A stretch of 34,347 nt of DNA from Deltaproteobacteria bacterium (GCA_016234925.1 JACRNI010000055.1:1-34347); one strand, 5' to 3'; counted from the stretch's first letter, positions 7,601-17,733 are shown. Program-made: numbers and translations. The notes: generated by a model from the sequence alone, not told the origin.

Positions 7601-10018
7601 GTGAAAAAACTTTTAAAAAGACTGCATGAAGAGGTTGTTGTATTTGACGGCGCCACAGGCACAATGCTTCAGGAGAGGGGGCTAAAGCCGGGGGCGTGTC
7701 CTGACGAGATGAATCTAACAATGCCGGATGCAGTAAAGGCTGTTCACAAGGCATATGTTGATGCTGGCTCAGATATTGTAACAACATGCACATTCGGCGC
7801 AAACAGGATAAAATTAGAAGAATATAATCTTGGAAATAAAGTAAACGAGATAAACTCTCAATCTGTAAAGCTCGCAAAAGAGGCAGTTCATCACCATGCG
7901 CTTGTCGCAGGAGGCATTGGGCCGACAGGCAAGTTTATTGAACCTGTCGGAGATTTATCATTTGATGATGCGCTTAAAATCTATTCAGAGCAGGCGCAAG
8001 CCCTTGCCAATGCTGGCGCTGACTGCATAATCATAGAGACAATGATGGACATAAGGGAGATGAAGGCTGCGATTATGGCGGCAAAGGAAACAGGTCTCCC
8101 TGTCATTGCGACAATGACATTTGATGAGACAATGAGGACTGTTTTAGGCACATCGCCGGAGGTCTTTGCAATAGTTGCTGAATCCATTGGCGCTGATATA
8201 GTCGGCGCAAACTGCAGCCTCGGCGCAGAGGGAATATTCAAGGCGGTTGAGGCAATGTCAAGGGTTTCGGATTTGCCTCTAATTGCGCAGCCGAACGCAG
8301 GCATACCATATTTAAAAGACGGCAGGACAGTATTTCCAGCCGTGCCTTCTGAGATGGCGGAGTATGTCCCAAAATTTCTAAGTATTGGCGTCAGGATAAT
8401 CGGCGGCTGCTGCGGGACAACACCTGAGCATATAAGAAAGATGGGTTCAAGGGTTCAAGGGTTCAAGGGTCAAAGGGTCAAAGGACAAGAAGTCAGCGGA
8501 ACTAAACTTGCGAGCAGGAGCAGGCACACAATATTTGGAAATGAATACCCGCCAATCATAATCGGCGAAAGGATCAATCCGACAGGCAAAAAAGCGTTTG
8601 CGCATGAGATACTGGAACATAAGACATCTACAACAAGAAAAGAGGCAAAGGCGCAGCAGGAATTGGGCGCGGATGCGCTTGATGTAAACATGGGCGTGCC
8701 GGGCGGCGACGAGCCAAAGGCGATGAAGACCGCCATATTCGCGGTAAATGAAAACTGTCATTTACCGGTTGTAATTGATTCATCCAGCGCTTTAGCAATA
8801 GAGGCGGGGCTAAAGTCGGTTGACGGCAAGGCGCTTATAAATTCAGTAAGCGGCGAGGAAAAAAGATTGAGCGCAATACTCCCGCTTGCAAAAAAATACG
8901 GCGCAGCAGTTCTCGGTTTGACGCTTGATAAAAGCGGCATACCTAAAACAGCGGAACACAGGTTTAAGATTGCTGAAAAGATATTAAATGCTGCATTGGA
9001 TGCAGGGCTTAAAAAGTCCGATGTTGTCATAGACTGCCTTGCAATGACCGTAAGCGCTGACCAGAAATCAGCAAGAGAGACCCTAAAAGCAATAAGGCTT
9101 GTAAAGGAAAAACTTGGGCTTACAACCATTCTTGGCGTAAGCAATATTTCCTTTGGTCTGCCGAACCGCGACTTAATCAATGCAAACTTCCTCTCAATGG
9201 CAATTGAGGCAGGGCTTGATGCGGCAATCATAAATCCGCACAGTCATTTGATGATGGACGCATATCATGCCTCGCTCGTTCTTGCAGGAAAGGACATAAG
9301 GGCAGAAAGATACATAAGAAAATACGGGCAGAAGGCAGAAGGCGAGAGCCTGAAGGCAGAAATAAAAGAAGAACCAAAAACAATCGGCGAAAAACTGAAA
9401 AGGGCGATTATAGACGGCGATGAAGAAGGGATTGTGCCTCTGGTTGAAGAGGCGATAAAGCAGGGTTGGGAGCCGCTGAAAATCAGCAACGACGGCCTTG
9501 TGCCGGGACTTGAAGAGGTCGGAAGATTATTTGGTAAAAATATATATTTTCTTCCTCAGATAATGCTTTCAGCAGACACAATGAAACTGGCATTTGAAAG
9601 ATTGAAAAAGGAATTAAAAGGAAAGAAAGGCGAGGGCAGGGGAAAGATTTTGATGGCAACAGTAGAAGGAGATATCCACGACATAGGCAAGAATATTGTA
9701 TCAACGCTTTTAGAAAATCACGGCTTTGATGTCATTGACCTTGGCAAAAATGTGCCTGCTGATAAAATCATTGATGAGGCTGTTAAAAATAATGTTGATA
9801 TTGTAGGTCTATCAGCCCTTATGACAACAACTGTTACAGAGATGGAAAATGTTATTAAAAAATTAAAGGAAAAAGGCATAAATGTAATAACAATGGTCGG
9901 AGGCGCTGTTGTAACACCTGAATTTGCGGATAAAATCGGCGCAGCGAGTTATGCAAAGGATGCGCTTGAGGCAGTTGAAAAGGCAAAGGGGCTTATAAAA
10001 ACAATTTCTAAAACCTAA
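7601..10018 (+). CDS. metH: Cobalamin-dependent methionine synthase-type protein (Hcy-MT + pterin-binding + B12-binding domains; no activation domain)
   Basis: FDGATGTMLQERGL, GGCCGTTPEHI, IIGERINPTGKK, B12-binding VEGDIHDIGKNIVSTLLENHGFDVIDLG; ends after the B12 domain. GTG start. Confidence 0.9.
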   Translation: MKKLLKRLHEEVVVFDGATGTMLQERGLKPGACPDEMNLTMPDAVKAVHKAYVDAGSDIVTTCTFGANRIKLEEYNLGNKVNEINSQSVKLAKEAVHHHALVAGGIGPTGKFIEPVGDLSFDDALKIYSEQAQALANAGADCIIIETMMDIREMKAAIMAAKETGLPVIATMTFDETMRTVLGTSPEVFAIVAESIGADIVGANCSLGAEGIFKAVEAMSRVSDLPLIAQPNAGIPYLKDGRTVFPAVPSEMAEYVPKFLSIGVRIIGGCCGTTPEHIRKMGSRVQGFKGQRVKGQEVSGTKLASRSRHTIFGNEYPPIIIGERINPTGKKAFAHEILEHKTSTTRKEAKAQQELGADALDVNMGVPGGDEPKAMKTAIFAVNENCHLPVVIDSSSALAIEAGLKSVDGKALINSVSGEEKRLSAILPLAKKYGAAVLGLTLDKSGIPKTAEHRFKIAEKILNAALDAGLKKSDVVIDCLAMTVSADQKSARETLKAIRLVKEKLGLTTILGVSNISFGLPNRDLINANFLSMAIEAGLDAAIINPHSHLMMDAYHASLVLAGKDIRAERYIRKYGQKAEGESLKAEIKEEPKTIGEKLKRAIIDGDEEGIVPLVEEAIKQGWEPLKISNDGLVPGLEEVGRLFGKNIYFLPQIMLSADTMKLAFERLKKELKGKKGEGRGKILMATVEGDIHDIGKNIVSTLLENHGFDVIDLGKNVPADKIIDEAVKNNVDIVGLSALMTTTVTEMENVIKKLKEKGINVITMVGGAVVTPEFADKIGAASYAKDALEAVEKAKGLIKTISKT

Positions 10019-10021
10019 TGT

Positions 10022-10046
10022 CTAATTTCTAATAATTAGAAATTAG
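10022..10046. terminator. Hairpin between convergent metH and the PAS/HD-GYP gene, candidate bidirectional terminator
   Basis: ctaatttcta-ataat-tagaaattag, 10-bp perfect stem. Confidence 0.5.
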
Positions 10047-10070
10047 GATTTAATATATATATTGTATAGC

Positions 10071-13000
10071 CTATTGCCCTGCAGTCTTCAAAAACGCATC
10101 CACCACCTTTGAATCAAACTGAATCCCAGAGCATCTTTTTAATTCTGCAATAATCTCATCCATTGTCTTGCCTTTTCTGTAGGGCCTGTCAGCGCCCATT
10201 GCGTCAATTGCGTCTGCAACGCCGATAATCCTTGCAAAAAACGGAATATCTTCGCCTTTCAATCCGTCTGGATACCCTGTGCCGTCATAAAATTCGTGAT
10301 GATGTTTTACAGCAAGGATAATATCCTTCAACTGTTTTATCGGTTCTAAAATCTCTGCGCCCTTTACAGTGTGCATCTTCATCACATTTAATTCCTCATC
10401 AGAGAGTTTTTCAGGCTTGTCAAGAATATATTCGTATGTGCCGATCTTTCCTATATCGTGCAAAAGCCCTGCAATCTCCAAATCCTTTAATGTCTTTTCA
10501 TCCATACCCATGCCCTTGCCAATCTTTATTGCAATTTCAGTAACCCTTTCCGAATGTCCTGCTGTCCATTTGGATTTGGCGTCAATGGCGGATGAAAGGG
10601 ACTTTACAGTTCCGAGGAAGAGGTTTTCAAGGTCTGCAAGGAGCCGCGCATTTTCCAATGCCACGCCGATTTGAATGCTGATTTTTTCTAAAGTTGAAAG
10701 GTCGTTTGGGGTGAATGCAGACGGTCTTTTTGCGCCGACACTCAATATGCCGACAACATTATCTCTTACCTTTATAGGCATCCTGATATGGGATAAAAAA
10801 CCTGCATCCAATAATTTTTTTTCTACCACCAGCAGATTTGATGACTCGATCAGATTAGCCGCATATTCAGGCATCCCTGTTTTCAATATCTTTGAAGCGC
10901 TTGTTTCTTCAAATTTGACAAAGGCTAAATTTTTTATTACAGCATCGTCTCCACCGCCTGCGGCATATCTAAATCCTTTCTTTTCATTATCCACAAGTGC
11001 AATGGTTACCCTGTCGCAGGATACGAGTCTTGAAATCATCCTGCTGGCAGTTTCTAAAATCTCCTGAGGATTCAGGGTGGAAAGTATGGTTTTGTCTATA
11101 TCATTCATTACCTGTATGGTCTCTATCTTATGAGAAAGTTCCATTGCCTTGTCTATGCCCTCTTTATAATGCCATGCCTCTTCAACGGCTGTTGAGACCT
11201 GATTGGATATGCCCTTGAAGATTTTTTTATCCCTGTCATTAAATTCCACAGGTTTTTTATATATGCTGATTATAAGTCCAAGATGTTTTTTTCGTCCGAG
11301 TAAAGGGATGATAACCATTGTATTAAAGTCTTTTAGCCACGGAACAGGCTTGGATGCAGGATCCGCACCCATAAACGGCGCAGATGAAATCGCCGCATCC
11401 CTTTCCCTTGCCGCCTTTTTTACAAATTCTATGCCTTCATCCAGATGCTCTACCCTAAATCTAGGAATCATTTCATCCGGCAAACCGACAGCGTGAACAG
11501 GCATGAACCTTCTTATATCCTCTTCCCACAGATATGAAAGACATGCATCGCTTTTCATAACCTTGTGTATGCAAATGACAGCCTGCTGCATCAACTTGTC
11601 CATGTCTGTAGTATGCGCGGTTGCCTCGGCAATCATGAGGATATGCGAGGTAATCTCCATCTCGTCCATTATTCTTTTTTCCGCAAGTTTTCTATTGGTA
11701 ATATCGTGAGAGATCCCCATTACCCCAGCCGTATTTCCCTGCAAATCTTTAAGAATAGACGCGGAAAGAAGGCTTGGGAATGTCTCGTTGTTTTTACGCT
11801 TATTAAGTATTTCCTGAACATATATGCCGTGCTCTATTGTCATTTTGTGCGCCTTCAAGCCCTCATCGGGATTTGCATAGAGGATGTCCGCGTGTCTTCC
11901 TAAAACTTCATCTGCTCCATATCCGAATATTTCCTGCGCAGCCTTGTTAAACACAGTAATCCTGCGGTCATTATCAACAGCGACAATCATATCCAGTGAA
12001 CTGTTGATGACATTATTGATATATTCCTGCGATGCCTTTAACGTCTCTTCCGCCTTTTTGGTCCCCGTGATATCCTGTACAATTCCTGTTCCTTTTACAG
12101 TTTTGCCTTGTTCATTGAATTCCACTTCAGCCTTTTCTCTGACCCACTTCATTTCACCGCCAACTAGGATGCGGTGTTCAATATCATAAGGCTCTCTATT
12201 AAGAGCGGCAGTCCATGCTTTATCAACATATTCCAGGTCATCAGGATGAACAGTTTCAAGAAACTTTTCGTATGTAAGAGGTGTTCCAATGGGAACTTTA
12301 AATATGCGATAAGTTTCATCAGACCAAATGAGTTCATTTTTCATTATGTCCAAATGCCAACTCCCGATATGGGCAACCTCCTGCGCCTTCTTAAGATTGG
12401 CTTCGCTTTTCCGAAGATTCTCGTCTAATTTTTTGCGTTCGGTTATATCCTCCATGACATGGGCAGAGTACAGATACCTTCCTTCAGCATCCTTCATTGG
12501 ATAGAATCTCACATTGAATATCCTGTCTATAGAAGGGATAAAAACCTCCTCCACTATATTTTCCTGTAATTCCATTGCCTTTTGGCACATTTTAAGGGGT
12601 GCATCCATTTTAGGAAAGACCTCGTAGTAAGACCTTCCTATAATCTCATTAAATGCCATCCCTGCTGCCATTTGATATGCCTTATTCACCCTCACAAGAT
12701 TAAACTTCTTATCATGGATGAATATAGGGTCTTTTATAGCATCAAATGTTGCCTCCCATTCTTTTTTTGCCTTTTCTACCGCGTCCCATGCAATCTTGCT
12801 TTCAGTAATGTCAGATACGAGTCCGTCGTATGCAGTTAAATTTCCATGCTCGTCATAGTGCATGACCGGCGTATTTCTAATCCATTTGATTCTGCCGTCC
12901 TTGCAGATTATTCTATGTTCAATAGGAGGCACCTTCTTGCCGGATAATATTGCTTCAGCCTGCTTCTTAACAGCCTCGCGGTCATGTTCATGTATCATTT

Positions 13001-13994
13001 GAAGCCATAAGAACGGATAGGCGTCAAATTCATCTGATGTAAAACCGGTTATCCCCGCGCATCCATAGCCGTGGGATGTGGAAACAGGCTTGCCGTTTTC
13101 CACCTTCACTGTGTAGATGTAGCCTGTAACTGAGTCTATTAAATATTTGTATCTGCTTTCGCTTTCCCTGATCATTTTTTCCGCTGTCTTTCGCTCAGTG
13201 ATGTCCCTGATAATCCCTGCGGACTGCCATTTCCCCTGTATATTCATGGCGGATATGGAGAGTTCAATTGGAAATTCTCTGCCGTCTTTGCGCAAGGCTG
13301 AAAGTTCAATGGTTTTGCCCACAACAGGTCCTGTCCCTGTCTCAAAAAATCTATTCAAACCTTTTGATGTCTTTTCACGGAATTTTTCCGGGACAATAAT
13401 ACTATGCAAATTCATGCCCATTACCTCATCCGCTTTATATCCAAACATCTCTTCAGCCTTTTTATTCCATAAAACAATATTGTCAGGCGCTTCCAGACAT
13501 ATGATTGCATCTGCCGCGTTTTCTGCAACTACGCGGAAGCGTTCGGCGTTTATTTTAAAATTTTCTTCTGCAATCTGGCGCAAGGAGATTTCTTGATTGA
13601 GTTTTAGGGTCGCCTCTTCCAGTTGTTTGCTTGTTTCTTGAAATTTTTTCAAGATGTTGTTAAATGAAATTGATATTTCGCGGAGTTCAGCCGCATCTTC
13701 GTGAATATCCATCATAACAAATTCGCCAGAATCAGCCTTTTTCATAAAATCGCTGATTAGCATGAATTTATCAAATATCTGGCGAAGGAGGATAAGCCCT
13801 AAAAGGGAAAGGACAAGGAGAGGCACAATGATAATCGCATAATGATATATAAATTTGAGAATGAGTCCTTCTTCATACAGGACATGGAAGAATATGAGGA
13901 AGGGGAGGATGAAAACTAGGGCAACAACCACAGTCAGCCTGTTTCTGAGACTCTTGCCCTGAATAGATAATCTTTTAGACAAAAAGAGCGGCAT
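10071..13994 (-). CDS. Membrane-anchored multi-PAS, GAF, HD-GYP sensor (predicted cyclic-di-GMP phosphodiesterase)
   Basis: Two N-term TMs, about five PAS/PAC units, two GAF-like regions, C-term GHSERVTEIA...LLHDIGKIG...HHHEFYDGTGYPDGLKGEDIP. Confidence 0.92.
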   Translation of the reverse strand: MPLFLSKRLSIQGKSLRNRLTVVVALVFILPFLIFFHVLYEEGLILKFIYHYAIIIVPLLVLSLLGLILLRQIFDKFMLISDFMKKADSGEFVMMDIHEDAAELREISISFNNILKKFQETSKQLEEATLKLNQEISLRQIAEENFKINAERFRVVAENAADAIICLEAPDNIVLWNKKAEEMFGYKADEVMGMNLHSIIVPEKFREKTSKGLNRFFETGTGPVVGKTIELSALRKDGREFPIELSISAMNIQGKWQSAGIIRDITERKTAEKMIRESESRYKYLIDSVTGYIYTVKVENGKPVSTSHGYGCAGITGFTSDEFDAYPFLWLQMIHEHDREAVKKQAEAILSGKKVPPIEHRIICKDGRIKWIRNTPVMHYDEHGNLTAYDGLVSDITESKIAWDAVEKAKKEWEATFDAIKDPIFIHDKKFNLVRVNKAYQMAAGMAFNEIIGRSYYEVFPKMDAPLKMCQKAMELQENIVEEVFIPSIDRIFNVRFYPMKDAEGRYLYSAHVMEDITERKKLDENLRKSEANLKKAQEVAHIGSWHLDIMKNELIWSDETYRIFKVPIGTPLTYEKFLETVHPDDLEYVDKAWTAALNREPYDIEHRILVGGEMKWVREKAEVEFNEQGKTVKGTGIVQDITGTKKAEETLKASQEYINNVINSSLDMIVAVDNDRRITVFNKAAQEIFGYGADEVLGRHADILYANPDEGLKAHKMTIEHGIYVQEILNKRKNNETFPSLLSASILKDLQGNTAGVMGISHDITNRKLAEKRIMDEMEITSHILMIAEATAHTTDMDKLMQQAVICIHKVMKSDACLSYLWEEDIRRFMPVHAVGLPDEMIPRFRVEHLDEGIEFVKKAARERDAAISSAPFMGADPASKPVPWLKDFNTMVIIPLLGRKKHLGLIISIYKKPVEFNDRDKKIFKGISNQVSTAVEEAWHYKEGIDKAMELSHKIETIQVMNDIDKTILSTLNPQEILETASRMISRLVSCDRVTIALVDNEKKGFRYAAGGGDDAVIKNLAFVKFEETSASKILKTGMPEYAANLIESSNLLVVEKKLLDAGFLSHIRMPIKVRDNVVGILSVGAKRPSAFTPNDLSTLEKISIQIGVALENARLLADLENLFLGTVKSLSSAIDAKSKWTAGHSERVTEIAIKIGKGMGMDEKTLKDLEIAGLLHDIGKIGTYEYILDKPEKLSDEELNVMKMHTVKGAEILEPIKQLKDIILAVKHHHEFYDGTGYPDGLKGEDIPFFARIIGVADAIDAMGADRPYRKGKTMDEIIAELKRCSGIQFDSKVVDAFLKTAGQ

Positions 13995-14045
13995 CGTATA
14001 ATAAGTCTAGCGTAAAATTGGTATTTGTCAACTAGGTGAGGGGAT

Positions 14046-14065
14046 ACCTGTCCTTTTGGACAGGT
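14046..14065. other. Intergenic hairpin downstream of the LpxH-like gene
   Basis: acctgtcc-tttt-ggacaggt 8-bp perfect stem; no clear U-tract. Confidence 0.4.
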
Positions 14066-14073
14066 AGGGTTAT

Positions 14074-14790
14074 CTATATTTTAAAGTTTTCCATGCTGAA
14101 TTTTTTATCTTCATACACAATGCATGTAAAATGGCTTATCCAGTCGCCCGGGTTGATGTAAAATTTTTCGCTGTCATTATCGGCTTGTTTAAAAATCTTT
14201 GGCGAGTGCGCATGACCGAGCATTACTGCGTCATAGCCCTGTTTCCATTTATCCCTTGCATAGTCAATGAACATCTCATCATATTTAACCCCCTTTGCAA
14301 GATATTGCCTGCTTCCTTTTGACATTGCATTTGCAATCTGCCAGACCATTGTTGACGGCAGAATATAAAAAACAATCCTCATAAGCCATGAGCGCAAAAA
14401 ATATCTTAAAATTCTATAACCATAATCTTTTTTATTCACCATGTCACCGTGAGCCAGAAAGATTTTTTTATTATCAAACGTTATTTCAGCGCTGTCAGAA
14501 TAAACATCTGCATTCAATGTTTCTGTAAAAATCCTTCCCATAAAAAAATCATGATTGCCTTCAAGGTATATGATTTTTGCGCCTGAGTTTTTTAGTTTCA
14601 AAAGTTTATCAAGGATGGGTTTATGATGCTTGTGCGCAATCTTGTTGCGTCCGTTCCAGAAATCAAAAAGGTCGCCGAGTATCACAAGCAGATTGACATC
14701 CTTTAGATTGTCTAAAAAATTTAGAATAATTTGATAGTTTTTGTCACACGGATTTTTAAGATGCGCATCTGAGATAAATACTGCCTTCAT
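14074..14790 (-). CDS. Calcineurin-like metallophosphoesterase, UDP-2,3-diacylglucosamine hydrolase (LpxH)-like
   Basis: FISDAHL, LVILGDLFDFWNG, YLEGNHDFFMG, FLAHGDMVN, VMLGHAHSPKI, YINPGDWI. Start at MKAVFISD; the ORF extension upstream lies near a repeat. Confidence 0.85.
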   Translation of the reverse strand: MKAVFISDAHLKNPCDKNYQIILNFLDNLKDVNLLVILGDLFDFWNGRNKIAHKHHKPILDKLLKLKNSGAKIIYLEGNHDFFMGRIFTETLNADVYSDSAEITFDNKKIFLAHGDMVNKKDYGYRILRYFLRSWLMRIVFYILPSTMVWQIANAMSKGSRQYLAKGVKYDEMFIDYARDKWKQGYDAVMLGHAHSPKIFKQADNDSEKFYINPGDWISHFTCIVYEDKKFSMENFKI

Positions 14791-14811
14791 TTGAAAATAT
14801 TCCTCCGAGAT

Positions 14812-14875
14812 TGTCATTCCGAGCGAAGCGAGGAATCTCGTTTTAGATTGCTTCGGCTTTGCCTCGCAATGACAT
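14812..14875. repeat. TGTCATTGCGAG-type palindromic repeat
   Basis: tgtcattccgagcgaagcgaggaatctcgttttagattgcttcggctttgcctcgcaatgaca; arms complementary; related to 3898-4008 and 32123. Confidence 0.8.
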
Positions 14876-14935
14876 AATGAAAAATCCTATCTTAATACGA
14901 TTTACTCTGCAAGGGTTTTGTGATATTTACTAAAA

Positions 14936-15766
14936 ATGGCAAAACTCTATATTGTTTCAACGCCAATAGGAAATCTTGAGGATATAACCCTGCGAGCACT
15001 ACGGATTTTAAAAGAGGTTGATTTGATAGCGGCAGAGGACACAAGGCACACAAAAAAACTTTTAAATCACTATAACATCAAAACCCCTCTAACAAGTTAT
15101 TTTGAGCATAATGAATTAACAAAAGGCGAGTTTATAATATCAAAAATAAAAGAGGGCAGGGATGCCGCGCTTGTTTCAGATGCAGGAACTCCGGGCATAT
15201 CAGACCCCGGCTACAGGCTTATAAAAATGGCAATTGAAAATAATATAGATGTTTCGCCGATACCCGGCGCCTCTGCTATAATCGCATCGCTTTCTGCATC
15301 AGGGCTTCCCACAGATAGTTTTGCATTTTATGGCTTTCTGCCGGCAAAACAAGGCGAGGTTGAAAGATTGCTCCTAAAGATAAAAAGCGAGAAGCGGACA
15401 GCGGTTTTCTATGAATCCCCAAGAAGACTTTTAAAAACGCTTGAAGCGGTTTTGAAAATATGCGGCGACATAGACATTGTGATTGCAAGGGAGATTACAA
15501 AGGTCTATGAGGAATTTTTAAGGGGAAAGGTTTCCGAAGTATTGGGAAAGATAAAAGGCAGAGAGGTTAAAGGCGAGATAGCAATAATCTTGTCAAACTT
15601 TTTAAAAGAAAAGATAGAAGGAAAAACGATTGAGGATGATATAAGATATTATCTTAAAGAACTCGGACTGCCTTTAAAAGAGACTGCTCAAATAATTGCA
15701 AAGGAATGGGGCATTCCAAAAAGAGAGGTTTATAAAATTGGTTTAAAGATAAAGGAGGAAGGATAA
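14936..15766 (+). CDS. rsmI: 16S rRNA (cytidine(1402)-2'-O)-methyltransferase
   Basis: LYIVSTPIGNLEDITLRALRILKEVDLIAAEDTRHTKKLL, ALVSDAGTPGISDPGYRLI, FYESPRRLLKTL. Confidence 0.96.
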   Translation: MAKLYIVSTPIGNLEDITLRALRILKEVDLIAAEDTRHTKKLLNHYNIKTPLTSYFEHNELTKGEFIISKIKEGRDAALVSDAGTPGISDPGYRLIKMAIENNIDVSPIPGASAIIASLSASGLPTDSFAFYGFLPAKQGEVERLLLKIKSEKRTAVFYESPRRLLKTLEAVLKICGDIDIVIAREITKVYEEFLRGKVSEVLGKIKGREVKGEIAIILSNFLKEKIEGKTIEDDIRYYLKELGLPLKETAQIIAKEWGIPKREVYKIGLKIKEEG

Positions 15767-15985
15767 ATGAAAAAACTAATACTCGGCATAATCATAGGCA
15801 TTGCGCTTCTCATAGTATTTGTCTATTTCGGAGGCGGCAAATATCTGCAGCAGGCAGGAAAAGAGGCTGAAAAGGCTGGCGGTGAACTTGAGCAGTATGA
15901 AAAGAAACTTAAGGAATCTGCCAAAACAGTGGAAAAGGGCATTGAAAAGGTAAAAGAGAAGATAAAGGAAAAGACAAGCGATTAG
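15767..15985 (+). CDS. Small membrane-anchored coiled-coil protein, unknown function
   Basis: Good SD (aaggagg) before ATG 15767, adjoining the rsmI stop; one TM then a Lys/Glu-rich helix. Confidence 0.7.
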   Translation: MKKLILGIIIGIALLIVFVYFGGGKYLQQAGKEAEKAGGELEQYEKKLKESAKTVEKGIEKVKEKIKEKTSD

Positions 15986-15988
15986 TTT

Positions 15989-16117
15989 ATACAGAGCGTC
16001 ATAACTTAGCATACCTGCGTTGCTCCTCGGCTCGTCGTTGCGGCGTATGCTTAAAAAAATACGCCTCACTCCTCGCCTTTGTCGCGCCTTGGTCTGCTTT
16101 GTTCTGACGCTCTGTAT
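15989..16117. repeat. Palindromic element related in architecture to those at 5777/6831
   Basis: 13-bp perfect arms atacagagcgtca (15989-16001) / tgacgctctgtat (16105-16117); inner hairpin ggcgtat...atacgcc (16042-16048/16059-16065); repeated ctcctcg motifs. Confidence 0.8.
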
Positions 16118-16158
16118 GCGGCTTTATTTATGTCGTTGTGTATAAACAAGGAATTATA

Positions 16159-17604
16159 TTGAGAAAGCAAGATTTTTTAAAACTTAAAAATGACCCTGTG
16201 GTGCGCGCAGTGTATTTTTCTGCAAAAGAGTGCGGTTCAGACGCCTATCTTGTCGGCGGTGTGGTCAGAAATGTCATCTCTAAACTCCCGATAGGCTGTG
16301 ATTATGATTTTGCGCTCACAGGGAATATAAAGAATATTGCTGAAAGATTTGCCTCTCTTGCAAATGGAAGCCCGTTTCTTCTGGACAAAGAAATTTCTTC
16401 TTTCAGGGTGGCTGTTAAAAAAGGCGATACAAAAATCAATGTTGATTTATCGCCGCTTAAAGGCGGAAATATAATTGCAGATATTTTTGCAAGGGATTTT
16501 ACAGTAAATGCTATGGCAATTGATTTGAGGGAACTTTTTGAAAAGGATAAGGTTCTGCTCATTGACCCTTTAGCAGGCGCGAGGCACAGCAAAAAACGGC
16601 TGCTAGCGCCTGTAAAAGATGATATTTTCAATAATGACCCGGTGAGGCTTTTGCGCGCTGTTAGATTATCTGCGCAATATGGATTTTCCATAAACAAGGA
16701 TACAGAAACTCTTATAAAGGCGCGGGCGCATCTTTTAAAGACATCCTCATGGGAAAGGATAAGGGATGAATTTTTTGCGACAATTATCTGCCATAATGCC
16801 AGCGATAATCTAAAAAAACTTTATGCGCTTGGACTGCTTCAGGAAATATTTCCAGAGATTATAGACTGGGACAGACTGGAAAATTACGACCTGATGTCTC
16901 ATATTATCAAGGCTGTTCAAGAAGGCGAAAGGATTATCTGCGGAATAACTGAAATTATACCTAAATATGAAGATGTGATTTTACGGCATTTTGATGGCTT
17001 AATTGGAAATATACCACGGTCTGCATTTTTCAAGTTTGCTATGTTTCTCCATGATGTCGGCAAGGCTGTTGCAATCAAGATAGACGGGGAAAGGATGAGG
17101 TTCCCCGGGCATGAGATGGAAGGCGAGGCCATTGCAAAAAAGACAGCAAAAAGGCTGAAACTGAGCAGGAAGGCATCAGTAATCCTTTGCAAACTCATAA
17201 GAAATCACCACAGGGTGTTTAATATGGCGTCCATGGAAAAGGTTTCATCAAGGTCAAAGGCGCATTTTTTCAGGATTATGGATGAGGATGGCATAGACCT
17301 GCTTTTTATGTCCCTTGCAGATGCAAGGGCAACGAGGGGCGGCGAAGACCTTGAACTTGCAGAACTTGTAAAAGAGGTTGTTTCATTTTATTTTGATGTA
17401 TATGCAGTAAAAAAACCGCCCTCCCTTTTTAAAGGCAATGATGTTATGAATATTTTTAATATCCCTGAAGGCATAATGGTCGGCAAGATTTTGGAAAAGA
17501 TTCAGGATGCTGAAGGCATTGGACTAATAAAAAATAAAAAAGACGCAGTAGAATTTATAAACAAATGGCTTTTGGATAAGTCAAAAAAGCCTGTTTTGTC
17601 TTGA
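16159..17604 (+). CDS. CCA-adding enzyme / poly(A) polymerase family protein with HD domain
   Basis: YLVGGVVRN...GCDYDFAL, RDFTVNAMAIDL, DPLAG, NDPVRLLRAVRLSAQYGFSI, HDVGKA. TTG 16159 preferred because SD aaggaa precedes it; the listed ORF begins at GTG 16138. Confidence 0.88.
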   Translation: MRKQDFLKLKNDPVVRAVYFSAKECGSDAYLVGGVVRNVISKLPIGCDYDFALTGNIKNIAERFASLANGSPFLLDKEISSFRVAVKKGDTKINVDLSPLKGGNIIADIFARDFTVNAMAIDLRELFEKDKVLLIDPLAGARHSKKRLLAPVKDDIFNNDPVRLLRAVRLSAQYGFSINKDTETLIKARAHLLKTSSWERIRDEFFATIICHNASDNLKKLYALGLLQEIFPEIIDWDRLENYDLMSHIIKAVQEGERIICGITEIIPKYEDVILRHFDGLIGNIPRSAFFKFAMFLHDVGKAVAIKIDGERMRFPGHEMEGEAIAKKTAKRLKLSRKASVILCKLIRNHHRVFNMASMEKVSSRSKAHFFRIMDEDGIDLLFMSLADARATRGGEDLELAELVKEVVSFYFDVYAVKKPPSLFKGNDVMNIFNIPEGIMVGKILEKIQDAEGIGLIKNKKDAVEFINKWLLDKSKKPVLS

Positions 17605-17733
17605 CATTGCCAGCATTATGGAGCAAATCAAATTAAAGAATATTGGCAAGGTAAAAATGGCTTGAATAATAGAGGCGCATTATGCTATCTTAACATAATC
17701 AATTACCAATCTTAAATTTAAGGAGGTGATTTT

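Noticed and set aside
10369-13596. Series of + strand ORFs opposite the PAS/HD-GYP gene
   Set aside because: Antisense shadow ORFs; the minus-strand reading is continuous over 1307 codons with clear domains.
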